Assembly: GCA_026004095.1 (NCBI GenBank)
Contig: BPIL01000003.1
Location: 62,001-126,000 of the forward strand
Reading direction: 5' to 3'
DNA length: 64,000 nucleotides
Source of the DNA: Meiothermus sp.
GTDB taxonomy: Bacteria > Deinococcota > Deinococci > Deinococcales > Thermaceae
In this document: positions 16,888 through 24,351 of the stretch, piece after piece
How the letters are laid out: each line of letters begins with the position of its first letter
Position numbering within the stretch: position 1 is the stretch's first letter
Translations under genes and position numbers: made by a program
Notes under the pieces: generated by a model
What the model was told of the DNA's origin: nothing
The model's database searches: none
What the model saw: only the letters and a program-made list of their open reading frames with translations

Positions 16888-17931
16888 ATGCGCTTCAACA
16901 TCCCACCCATCCCCCAAGAATGGCTGGCCCAGGCCCGCGCCCACCAGGATCAGCTCACCAAGCCGCCGGGCTCGCTGGGCTATCTGGAGGAACTGGGGGT
17001 TCGCCTGGCCGCCATCCAGCAGACCCTGCGCCCCACCCTGGGCAAAGGCGCTGTGATCGTCTGCGCCGCCGACCACGGGGTGACCGCCGAGGGCGTCTCG
17101 GCCTACCCATCCGAGGTGACCGCCCAGATGCTCCTGAACTTTCGGGCGGGGGGCGCGGCCATCAATCAAATTGCTCGAGCCGCCGACGCCCAGGTTTACG
17201 TGCTCGACGTGGGCATCAACTCCCCCGTTCCGTCGCCGGAGCGGGTGCGCTCGGGCACCGGCAACATCGCCCAGGAGGCCGCCATGACCCGCGCCGAAGC
17301 CGAGCAGGCCATCCGTGTTGGGGCCGAGGCCGCCCGTCGGGCCATCGCCGAGGGCGCTACCCTCCTGGCCGCCGGCGATATGGGCATCGGCAATACCACC
17401 GCTGCGGCAGCCCTCACCGCGGCCTTGCTGGGCCTGGAGGCCGAGGCGGTGACCGGGCGCGGTACCGGGGTGGACGAGGCCCGCTACCAGCAAAAGGTGC
17501 AGGTCGTCCGCAGGGCGCTGCAGCGGGCTCAGGCCCGCCTGGGCGACCTTGCCCAAGCCGGGCCGCTCGAGCTGCTCACGGAGCTGGGGGGGCTGGAAAT
17601 TGCGGCGGTAGCGGGGGTCTTCCTGGCCGGGGCCGAGGCCGGCCTGCCGTTGGTCACCGACGGTTTCCCGGTAACCGCCGGGGCTTTGCTGGCCTGCCGC
17701 ATCGAGCCGAACGTGCGCGAATATCTTTTCGCCGGACACCGCTCGCTGGAGCCGGGGCATAGAAGGCAGCTAGAGGCCCTGAAGCTCAGACCCATCCTCG
17801 AGCTGGATATGCGCCTGGGCGAGGGCACCGGGGCGGTTTTGAGCTTTCCCATCCTGCGGGCGGCGGCCTCGGTAATGGCAGGGATGGCTACCTTTGCCCA
17901 GGCCGGGGTGTCGCAAGCCGGAGGGCCGTAG
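16888..17931 (+). CDS. cobT: Nicotinate-nucleotide-dimethylbenzimidazole phosphoribosyltransferase
   Basis: Makes alpha-ribazole phosphate, the lower-ligand precursor, from dimethylbenzimidazole and nicotinate mononucleotide. It has 347 residues, the usual length, with the motifs TKPPGSLGYLEELGVRLA, VCAADHGVTAEGVSAYPSEVT, DMGIGNTTAAAAL and, near the C-terminus, LDMRLGEGTGAVLS containing the catalytic Glu. The operon would continue to cobS, but IS copy 2 begins 31 bases after the cobT stop. Confidence 0.95.
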   Translation: MRFNIPPIPQEWLAQARAHQDQLTKPPGSLGYLEELGVRLAAIQQTLRPTLGKGAVIVCAADHGVTAEGVSAYPSEVTAQMLLNFRAGGAAINQIARAADAQVYVLDVGINSPVPSPERVRSGTGNIAQEAAMTRAEAEQAIRVGAEAARRAIAEGATLLAAGDMGIGNTTAAAALTAALLGLEAEAVTGRGTGVDEARYQQKVQVVRRALQRAQARLGDLAQAGPLELLTELGGLEIAAVAGVFLAGAEAGLPLVTDGFPVTAGALLACRIEPNVREYLFAGHRSLEPGHRRQLEALKLRPILELDMRLGEGTGAVLSFPILRAAASVMAGMATFAQAGVSQAGGP

Positions 17932-17997
17932 AAATCGGGGGGGCCTGGGCTGCAACTGATAAGAAATCTTCAAGACTCTTTCCACTAAAATGGAGCC

Positions 17998-18510
17998 ATG
18001 CAACTGGCCCAACATCAGCGCCGCCCCCGGTTGGAACTCCAACTGCGACACCATCCGGATAACCTCCACGCCCTCTACCGGGAGTCCCAAGACCACACCG
18101 AACGCGCCCGCTGGCACGCTCTCTGGCTGCTGGCCAGGGGTCAGAGCATCCCCGAGGTAGCCAGGAATCTGGGCTATACCGATCGCTGGGTGCGTCAGGT
18201 AATCCACCGCTACAATCAGGGCCTGCCCATGAAGAATCTGCGGCACGAGAACAAAGGCCGGGCCCCCCTCGTACCGCCCGAACTCCAGGAGGGCTTCCGC
18301 CAGGCCCTCCTCCAGCCCCATCCCAGGGACGGGCTTTGGAGCATTCGCAACGCTGCGGAGTGGCTGGCTGAAAGGCTGGGACGTCCGGTGGATGGGCGGC
18401 GGGCCTGGTACTGGATGCGTCGCCTGGGCCTGGCCCCGCTGCGCCCCCGGCCGCGCCACCGGGAGGCGGATGCGAAGCGGCAGGAGGCTTTCAAAAAAAG
18501 CTCTTTCTGA
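17998..18510 (+). CDS. IS630 transposase, ORF A (DNA-binding half), copy 2
   Basis: Identical in sequence to the ORF A of copy 1: 170 residues with the helix-turn-helix segment around residues 50-73. The frame ends at TTC AAA AAA AGC TCT TTC TGA; the seven-A run at about 18493-18499 is the likely slip site for making the fused transposase. Reading through in the -1 frame would join KRQEAFKK to KLFLMVFLF of ORF B. Confidence 0.85.
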   Translation: MQLAQHQRRPRLELQLRHHPDNLHALYRESQDHTERARWHALWLLARGQSIPEVARNLGYTDRWVRQVIHRYNQGLPMKNLRHENKGRAPLVPPELQEGFRQALLQPHPRDGLWSIRNAAEWLAERLGRPVDGRRAWYWMRRLGLAPLRPRPRHREADAKRQEAFKKSSF

Positions 18511-19070
18511 TGGTTTTCCTGTTCAGGTTGCTCTTTCCTGAACTGGAGTTGGAGGTGTGGGGCTTTGATGAGCACCGAATAGGGCTGAAGCCCATCCGCC
18601 GACGGGTATGGGCCTTGCGAGGGAGGACGCCGCTAGCGCAGGAGCGGCCCCGCTATCGCTGGCTGTATGTGTACGCCTTCATAAGACCGGGTACGGGGGA
18701 AAGCGAGTACTGGCTGCTGCCCTCGGTCTCGGTGGAGGGGTTCCAGTTGGTGTTGGAGGCCTTTGCCCGGCTACGGGGGGCGGGGGCGGGCAAGCTGGTA
18801 CTGGTGGTGCTGGATCAGGCTGGCTGGCACACCTCGGGGCGGGTGGAGCCAGCCAAGGGCCTGGGGCTGTGTTATCTGCCACCCTACTCGCCCGAGTTGC
18901 AGCCGGTAGAACGAACCTGGGGGCTCATTGACGCGGTCGTGGCCAATGGGCAGGTGCAGGATGAAGAGGAGCTGTGGGCCAAGGTGGAAGCCCGGTGCGC
19001 TTACCTACAAACCCAGCCCGCGCTTATCCAGAGCTACACCCTATTTCACTGGTGGCCGGGGGGATGTTAG
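18510..19070 (+). CDS. IS630 transposase, ORF B (DDE catalytic half), copy 2
   Basis: Identical to ORF B of copy 1: 186 residues with the catalytic Asp in WGFDEHRIG, Asp in LDQAGWH and Glu in VERTWG. It lies in the -1 frame relative to ORF A, with stop and start overlapping. The catalytic residues are complete. Confidence 0.88.
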   Translation: MVFLFRLLFPELELEVWGFDEHRIGLKPIRRRVWALRGRTPLAQERPRYRWLYVYAFIRPGTGESEYWLLPSVSVEGFQLVLEAFARLRGAGAGKLVLVVLDQAGWHTSGRVEPAKGLGLCYLPPYSPELQPVERTWGLIDAVVANGQVQDEEELWAKVEARCAYLQTQPALIQSYTLFHWWPGGC

Positions 19071-19136
19071 GGGAATGAATCAAAAGGATTTCATATGAGA
19101 AGCCAGAAGAAGTAAAATGGTCACAAGGAAACAAAA

Positions 19137-19370
19137 ATGGCGAGGGTAGAACTCAAAGAAAACGTAGACTACTACATCGAAAACGGTCTCTACGTTTTCA
19201 CCGGGGCCTATCACCGCAAGCGCGGCTACTGTTGTGGCTCCAGGTGCCGCCACTGTCCTTATCCCAAAGAAATTCAGGCCCAGACCGTGCAACTGCGGCT
19301 CGAGGGCCGTCCCATTAAGACCAAAGAAGAGTTCGAGGCGCGTTTTGGGGCGGTTCTGGTACAACCTTAA
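19137..19370 (+). CDS. DUF5522 small cysteine-rich protein
   Basis: A 77-residue protein with a compact Cys cluster YCCGSRCRHCPYP near residues 30-42 and the preceding VFTGAYHRKRG, the pattern of the DUF5522 family. The cysteines suggest zinc or Fe-S binding; no function is established. Its stop is directly followed by the cobS start, so the two are co-translated. Since IS copy 2 separates them from the upstream cobalamin genes, they may now depend on a promoter in or near the IS. Confidence 0.75.
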   Translation: MARVELKENVDYYIENGLYVFTGAYHRKRGYCCGSRCRHCPYPKEIQAQTVQLRLEGRPIKTKEEFEARFGAVLVQP

Positions 19371-19371
19371 G

Positions 19372-20070
19372 GTGCGCCCTTTCTGGCTGGCCGTAGGCTT
19401 TCTAACCACGTTTCCCGTGCCCCACCTGGGTGAGGTCAAAGACGGCGAAATGAAGGCCGCCTCGGCCTTCTACCCCCTGGCGGGCTACCTGATTGGCGGG
19501 GTGCTGGCGCTGGTGGCGTGGCTGACCGCTGCCCTGCCCGACGGTCTGCAAGGGGCCATCCTGCTGGCGGTCTGGCTGGCCTGCACCGGCATGCTCCACC
19601 TGGACGGCCTGCTGGACTCCGCCGACGCCCTGCTCTCCATGAAGCCCCCCGCCGAGCGCCTGCGCATCCTGGGCGATGTGCACCTGGGCAGCTTTGCCTT
19701 TGGGGTGGGGTTTGTGGTGCTGCTCCTGAAGTGGCAGTTGCTGGCCTCGAGCCCCCCGCCCTGGCTGCTTTTGTGCCTGCCCGCCCTGGTGCGCTTTGCT
19801 TTGCTCCTGCCCATGAACCTCTTTCCGGCGGCCCGCAAGGAGGGCCTGGGGGCCCGCAGCCGTGAGGGTCGAGTCTTACCGGCCTTGCTGTTTGCCCTGC
19901 CAGCCATCTACTTCTTCCCCTGGGTTGCGCTGGCCGTGGTTGCGGCGATGCTACTGCTGGCCTCCTGGGCTGCCAGAAGGCTGGGCGGCGGGCTTTCCGG
20001 CGATGTGTACGGGGCGCTGGTGGAGCTGGGGGAGGTGGCGGGCTTGTTGGTGGGGGTGTGTGAAATGTAG
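19372..20070 (+). CDS. cobS: Adenosylcobinamide-GDP ribazoletransferase (cobalamin synthase)
   Basis: Integral membrane enzyme that joins AdoCbi-GDP to alpha-ribazole, the last step of nucleotide-loop assembly. The protein has 232 residues with several membrane helices and the conserved acidic motif GMLHLDGLLDSADALLS near residues 79-95. The frame is open 46 codons upstream, overlapping the DUF5522 gene, but that extension lacks membrane character. The GTG at 19372, one base after the upstream stop, gives the family-like start VRPFWLAVGFLTTFPVP. Confidence 0.9.
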   Translation: MRPFWLAVGFLTTFPVPHLGEVKDGEMKAASAFYPLAGYLIGGVLALVAWLTAALPDGLQGAILLAVWLACTGMLHLDGLLDSADALLSMKPPAERLRILGDVHLGSFAFGVGFVVLLLKWQLLASSPPPWLLLCLPALVRFALLLPMNLFPAARKEGLGARSREGRVLPALLFALPAIYFFPWVALAVVAAMLLLASWAARRLGGGLSGDVYGALVELGEVAGLLVGVCEM

Positions 20071-20134
20071 CTTGTGCTACACATTGGGGGGGGGTTTGGT
20101 CTAGATTGCGAAAAAACGTTCCGAAGGGGGCATT

Positions 20135-20896
20135 ATGCTACATAATCGCAAGGCACTGGCTTGGCTGATGGCGGCGTTGCTGGTATTGGCGGGGTGCTCG
20201 AGCACGCCCAGGGTGGTGGAAACAAAGCCAAACCTAACCGCTGTATCCTCAGAAATCCGGGCGCAAATAGAGGCCAATCCGGAATTCCAACTCGTAGCGC
20301 GTCTGGCGGCACAGGAAGGAAAATACCTTAACTGGTCGGATTCAAGATTATCCAAAGATTCCTCGCACGGAACTTTGGTCTACATCCCGCTTTTGCTTGC
20401 TCAAGACCGCGTTCAACTGGTTGTTGTCAACTATAGTGAAAATAACATCAACATAACTGTTACGAGCGGAGATATTGTCAATAACGAAGAAATGATTCTG
20501 CGCACCGTAGATTTTGACCGCAACGTGGTCGCAATGGTGCGGATTACTTCGGAATTGAGTGCCTTTTCCTCGACCTCAGTCAAGATGTACGAAATCGGAA
20601 GCATAAATAATCAGGCTCAATCTCTTGATGAACTTTTCAGGCCAGTAGGGTCAAAAAAAGTGAACCTTGATGAAGTAAGTCAACAGCAGAGGCCCTGTGG
20701 TCGGGAAGAAGCACTTGTGGCAGCTGCTAGTGCCGCATATGCTGCTGCACAAGCAGCTGTAGGGTCAGCGTGCGGTTGGGGAGCACTTTTTTGGACTCCT
20801 CAATGTTGGATTGCTATAGGGGTTCTTGCATCGGCATCCATTTACCTAGGGGTTGCTTTAGGCGATTTACGTAACTGCTATGCTAGGAATGGATAG
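20135..20896 (+). CDS. Unknown lipoprotein with C-terminal membrane segments
   Basis: A 253-residue protein not recognised. It begins with a lipoprotein signal (KALAWLMAALLVLAGCSS), so Cys20 should be lipidated. The middle is hydrophilic and beta-rich (QDRVQLVVVNYSENNINITVTSGDI), and the end has an Ala-rich segment and a hydrophobic stretch (CWIAIGVLASASIYLGVAL) with several Cys. Base composition is clearly more AT-rich than the flanking genes, which suggests transfer from elsewhere. It overlaps the next gene by 17 bases. Its first codons resemble the leader of the pseudogene at 21218. Confidence 0.6.
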   Translation: MLHNRKALAWLMAALLVLAGCSSTPRVVETKPNLTAVSSEIRAQIEANPEFQLVARLAAQEGKYLNWSDSRLSKDSSHGTLVYIPLLLAQDRVQLVVVNYSENNINITVTSGDIVNNEEMILRTVDFDRNVVAMVRITSELSAFSSTSVKMYEIGSINNQAQSLDELFRPVGSKKVNLDEVSQQQRPCGREEALVAAASAAYAAAQAAVGSACGWGALFWTPQCWIAIGVLASASIYLGVALGDLRNCYARNG

Positions 20897-21212
20897 TAAT
20901 TGTCAGGAGGCGGCCGTGTTTGCTGTAAGAAATCCTAAGGTACTTAACGAGGTAAGCAAGTATCTATTCAGGCTGGCTGCAAGTTTCTTCCTCATCAATG
21001 TTTTCACCAACCTGGTAATTCTCCGCAAATCGCCGGTTCTCACTGATTTTTTGTATCTTGTCATGGCGGTGGGGCTGCTGGTTTTATCGTTTACTACCAT
21101 TGGTAAGGCGAAACATCCCGATCCGGATTTGCAGCCGTTCGTAGACGTATCTCTGTTCATTAGTGGCCTGCTGGTTCTGGTTTCCTCGCTCATCGTAGTT
21201 TTTGCAGGTTAG
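20880..21212 (+). CDS. Unknown small membrane protein
   Basis: A 110-residue protein with three likely membrane helices: around residues 29-48 (LFRLAASFFLINVFTNLVIL), 55-72 (FLYLVMAVGLLVLSFTTI) and 91-109 (LFISGLLVLVSSLIVVFAG). No family is recognised. It overlaps the upstream lipoprotein gene by 17 bases and is probably translated with it. A second start at MDSNC three codons in is possible. Composition is AT-rich like its neighbour. Confidence 0.55.
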   Translation: MLGMDSNCQEAAVFAVRNPKVLNEVSKYLFRLAASFFLINVFTNLVILRKSPVLTDFLYLVMAVGLLVLSFTTIGKAKHPDPDLQPFVDVSLFISGLLVLVSSLIVVFAG

Positions 21213-21217
21213 GAGGT

Positions 21218-21910
21218 ATTACGCTACACAACTGCAAAGCGGCAGCTTGGCTTGTCATGGGTTTATTTGTACTGTCCGGTTGCGTGGCGCCAGTCCTGGT
21301 TCCTCAACCGGGGCGCACGTACCAGGCCTAGCTTGAAGAACTGCGTGGGATGTCGCGCATCGAGGTGAGTCCCGGCGAGGCTATCCAGGCCGTTATGCAA
21401 GCTGTACGGGAGACCTCGCCCGAGTACTGGCGGCAGACCTTACCGCCGGAGATTCTGAGCGGTATCACTGCTCCTGATGGACGGTTGGATGCGGCTAGGG
21501 TTCGCCTTGAGACGCCGCTTAGGGTGGAAAGTCTGGTGCGCCCTACCCCCGATGAGGTGATGCAGCTCGCCGCGCTCAACCGCTCAGAGGCTCTACGGAT
21601 TGCCCAGGCTACGCCCGATCTGGCTCGCTTGCGTGCGGAGAACCCCCAGGAATTCGAAGCCATGGTGGAACTCATTGCCCTGGAAAAAGCCCGTGCCCTC
21701 GAGGTGGCCTACTCGGGCTACTACGTTTTTCCCGTCCGGGTCGAAGGGGTGGGCCTGGTGGGTGAGGTTTACGTGAGCCTGGCCCGGCTGGAGGGCCGCG
21801 CGCCGAGCCTTGCGGCTGCTCAGTACCCGGCGCCCCGTTCGAGCCTGCCTTACCTGAGCCTGGCGCAGGCCCAGCAACTGTCTGGCAGTGCGCAGGGGGG
21901 CGGCTCGTGA
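21218..21910 (+). pseudogene. Decayed lipoprotein gene (lost start, in-frame TAG)
   Basis: After AGGAGG (21211-21216) the frame reads ATT ACG CTA CAC AAC TGC and encodes a lipoprotein leader ending in LVMGLFVLSGCVAP, matching the leader of the gene at 20135 where the ACG is ATG. Thirty-six codons on, a TAG (21329-21331) interrupts; the same frame then stays open for 193 further codons (21332-21907). The last 186, from an ATG at 21350, form a mostly polar protein with LSLAQAQQLSG near its end. I read this as one lipoprotein gene broken by a start mutation and a nonsense mutation. The 186-residue portion could still be translated from 21350 without its signal. Confidence 0.55.
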
Positions 21911-22086
21911 GCCTGTCCGGTCTGGTGGAGGGTCTCACCCGCGAGGCCATCTGGCTGTTTGGCGAGGTGGCTGTACACGCCAAGAGCGGTCAACGCTACC
22001 GGCTGACGCGCAAGCTCGAGGCTGCTGGCCTTACAGTTAGCGCTCGGGGCTTCAGGCTGGCAGTTGGGCTCGAGGTGCTTCCATGA
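21907..22086 (+). CDS. Small unknown protein, 59 residues
   Basis: A GTG start overlaps the TGA of the preceding frame (GTGA), the usual geometry of translational coupling. The peptide begins SLSGLVEGLTREAIWLFGEVAVHAKSG and is amphipathic with many basic residues. No family is recognised. Codon use is consistent with coding. If the upstream gene is dead, this one may be poorly translated. Confidence 0.35.
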   Translation: MSLSGLVEGLTREAIWLFGEVAVHAKSGQRYRLTRKLEAAGLTVSARGFRLAVGLEVLP

Positions 22087-22155
22087 GCAAGTGGTGGCGA
22101 ACGTTGCTGCCGTGTTCCTCCTTTCAACACGGCGACACCCCAGTCCACAGTAAAT

Positions 22156-22187
22156 GCCCAGCACGGCGGTTTTTCGCCGTACTGGGC
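22156..22187. terminator. Strong hairpin between convergent genes
   Basis: GCCCAG-C-ACGGCG and CGCCGT-A-CTGGGC pair over 12 of 13 positions around GTTTTT. It lies between the rightward lipoprotein cluster and the leftward amine oxidase pseudogene, where a bidirectional terminator is expected, although no good T-run follows on either strand. Confidence 0.45.
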
Positions 22188-22216
22188 AGTCTGCGGTGTC
22201 TCTGGCTAATACCCCG

Positions 22217-23524
22217 TCACGCCCCCAAGGGCAGGGCGGGTCGCAAGGTTTCGGAACGGGGGATCGAATAGGTGAGCGCGCGGGCTTGCAGGACTTCGCG
22301 GGCGGCCCGCCGTCCGCTGGCATAGGCCCCGTGCACGGTGGCGGCCCAGGCGTTGGAGGCGGTGTGTTCGCCGGCGAAGAAGAGCCGGTTGCCCACCGGC
22401 TGGGCCAGGATGCGGCGGGCCTGGGAGGCCCCCACGCTGGCCTTGGAGTAGGCCCCCAGGGTGTAGGGGTCGTCCTGCCAGTGGGCCAGCCGGGCCCGGC
22501 GGGGGGTAAGGTCGGGGCGGCCTAAGGCCTGGCGCAGGGTTTGCAGGGCGTTCTGCAGGGCCTCTTCTTCCGGCAGGGCCAGCAGCTCGCGGGCCCTGGG
22601 GCCGGTGGCTAAGGCGGTTAGAATCTCGAAGTTTACGTCGTGGCCGGCGGTGCTGCTCCACCACTCGTCGGGGCTGTGGCCGGGCACGTAAAGCTCCACG
22701 ATGCCGGGCGGGAGGATGGGTTCGTCGAACAGGAAGAAGAGCTTAACCGCGTCCGCAATGCCCAACCGGTGCAGTGCTTCTTGCTTAGCCTTGGGCAGCT
22801 CGGGCACAAAGCGGATCTTACCGGCTTTCAGCACACCCAGGGGCACGGCGACTACGGCCTGGTCGGCCAGGAAGACCCGCCCATCGGTGGTAAGGGCCTT
22901 GACGCCAAAAGGGCCCCACTCGAGCGTCTCCACCACGGCCCCCAGCCGGATGTCCAGTGAGGTCGCAAGTTTTATCGCTAGTTAATCGTAGCCCTCGAGG
23001 ATGCGGTAATCCCCTTCCTCGGCGGACTTGTCGCACAGAAACTCCAGCGCGGCCTGCGCGCTCAGGGTTTCTGGAGCATCGAAGTCGGAGATGTACTCTT
23101 GCAGCTTGTAGGGGATTTTGTGGCCCTCGAGCCGGTTGCGCTGGAGGTACGCGGCCAGCGACTCCTCGCCGATGGCCTGGGGCCAGTCCACCATCCGAAT
23201 GTTGTTGTAGCCCAGCGCCTCGCAGCCGATCTCGGCAATGGTGCGCAGGCTGCCATCCGGCAGGCGCACCAGGGTGTCGTCCTGCTGGTTGAAGTAGTGG
23301 GTGCGCAGGCCAAACTGTGCGGGGAGGGGATAGGTGGGAACCTGGCTGCTGTGGATGAATTCCGCGCCCAGCTCGATAGGTACAGCAGCAAAACTTCTAT
23401 CGGTGCGGATGCGTCCTCCGACGCGGTGTTGGGCTTCAAGAACGGTAACCTGATGCTTCGCTTTCTGTAGGTCTTGGGCCGCGGCCAGGCCAGCGGCTCC
23501 GGCGCCTATGACGAGCGTTTTCAT
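22217..23524 (-). pseudogene. FAD-dependent amine oxidase with in-frame stop
   Basis: One frame of 436 codons encodes a flavin monoamine oxidase. The N-terminus has the FAD-binding GxGxxG motif (VIGAGAAGLAAAQDL) and VGGRIRT; the C-terminus has the second FAD contact NRLFFAGEHTASNAWAATVHGAYASGRRAA. A single TAA (22982-22984) follows EGYD, and the same frame continues directly with LAIKLATSLDIRLGAVVETLEWG, as an intact enzyme would. A CAA, AAA or GAA codon at that spot would restore the gene. Either this is a recent nonsense mutation or two fragments are made: 180 residues, and about 240 from GTG at 22936. Confidence 0.85.
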
Positions 23525-23870
23525 GCGAATCTACCTTTTTACACTTCTGCAAACCTTTCTCCCGAGAATTGTTCTGGATGCTCGGGCATCACCCTGCCGA
23601 CTTAGTCGCTCCATCGCACGGTGGCATACCGTGTGGTGGCAGTTCGTCGAATTGCTTGTAATCAAGATCCAACCAGCAATGGGAAGTTCCTTGCGGTGTT
23701 CGATCAACCTCCTTTCTGGCTTGGTTTCCCCTCGGCGGGGTAGGTTTAGTTTAGCTCGAGGGCCCAAAGCCCGATGAAGGATTACGCACAATTGAGGCAA
23801 AAACCGTATTTTTTGTTACGGCAAAGCACCGGCAAACGAATCCTGGACATGATAGTGCCATATTTCGCAA
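23525..23870. other. Non-coding or undetermined stretch upstream of the amine oxidase
   Basis: About 350 bases, more AT-rich than average. The only candidate is a leftward 58-codon frame from a TTG at 23707 to 23531 with a strong AAAGGAGG before it; its composition is not convincing and it matches nothing I know. I see no RNA motif here. Confidence 0.3.
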
Positions 23871-23886
23871 TTGCATATTTATGCAA
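23871..23886. promoter_or_regulatory. Inverted repeat in AT-rich spacer
   Basis: TTGCAT-ATTT-ATGCAA is a perfect 6-bp inverted repeat in an unusually AT-rich spot. It may be an operator or part of a promoter; nothing more can be said. Confidence 0.25.
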
Positions 23887-23914
23887 ATAGAAAACGCGGC
23901 TCGAGCAGGCCGCG
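23885..23914 (-). terminator. Terminator-like hairpin downstream of a gene remnant
   Basis: On the minus strand CGCGGC and GCCGCG pair around an 8-base loop and are followed by TTTTCTATTTGC. It lies 3' of the remnant at 23983-24287 and fits its former terminator. Confidence 0.45.
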
Positions 23915-23982
23915 CTCGGGTTGAGCCAGCACACCACCAGAACGCATGGATGATTAGCTATGCGCATAGGCCGGCCACTATT

Positions 23983-24287
23983 GCGGCGTCGAGGTCGGCA
24001 GCTCGAGCAGGGCCAGGATTTTCTCCAGCCGCTCGCGCTCGCTCAAAAACCCCAGCCCCCGGCAGCGCACCAGAGGGCTTGCGGGCGGCACAGCCCGTCC
24101 ACGCTCTCGCCGGGCAGCCCAGGTACATGGCGGAGTCGTACTGGAAAACCGGCCGGCGCCGGCAGCAAGGCGGCGTCCTCGAGGTTCATCACCCCCAGGC
24201 GGGGCAGCGGAGCTTTTCGGAGAGCTGGGCTGCACGCTCCGCAAAACCTGCTTGCTGCTGGAGGTGTATGGGGTCGGGCTCGAGCAT
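23983..24287 (-). pseudogene. Frameshifted remnant of a small Cys-containing protein
   Basis: Pieces of plausible protein lie in successive frames: MLEPDPIHLQQQAGFAERAA then LSEKLRCPAWG from an ATG at 24287, next NLEDAALLPAPAG, then VFQYDSAMYLGCP, and finally LGFLSERERLEKILALLELP. Each is protein-like and the order is collinear, so I interpret a single small gene, possibly a zinc-ribbon protein (Cys-Pro pairs), broken by several indels. Terminators lie on both sides. The original family is not identified. Confidence 0.35.
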
Positions 24288-24308
24288 GCTTCATTATGCA
24301 GCGGAAGC

Positions 24309-24333
24309 AAAAAAGCGCTCCACAGGGGAGCGC
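24309..24333 (-). terminator. Rho-independent terminator of the fbc operon
   Basis: On the minus strand GCGCTCC and GGAGCGC form a perfect 7-bp stem with a 5-base loop, followed by six T. It lies 18 bases beyond the fbcB stop. Confidence 0.9.
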
Positions 24334-24351
24334 CTTGGGACGGAACAAGCC

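Larger units (their letters stand above)
17962..19093 (+). mobile_element. IS630-family insertion sequence, copy 2 (inside the cobalamin operon)
   Basis: The same 1,132-bp element as 7331-8462, now read rightward, again flanked by TA (17960-17961 and 19094-19095). Joining the flanks restores an uninterrupted cobT to DUF5522-cobS spacer, so the element entered an existing operon. The encoded proteins are identical in both copies, which implies recent transposition or gene conversion. Confidence 0.9.

Noticed and set aside
7331-19093. A composite transposon formed by the two IS copies
   Set aside because: The IS copies each have their own TA duplication and the cargo is partly housekeeping (tRNA-Leu, B12 operon whose last genes lie outside), so independent insertions are more likely.
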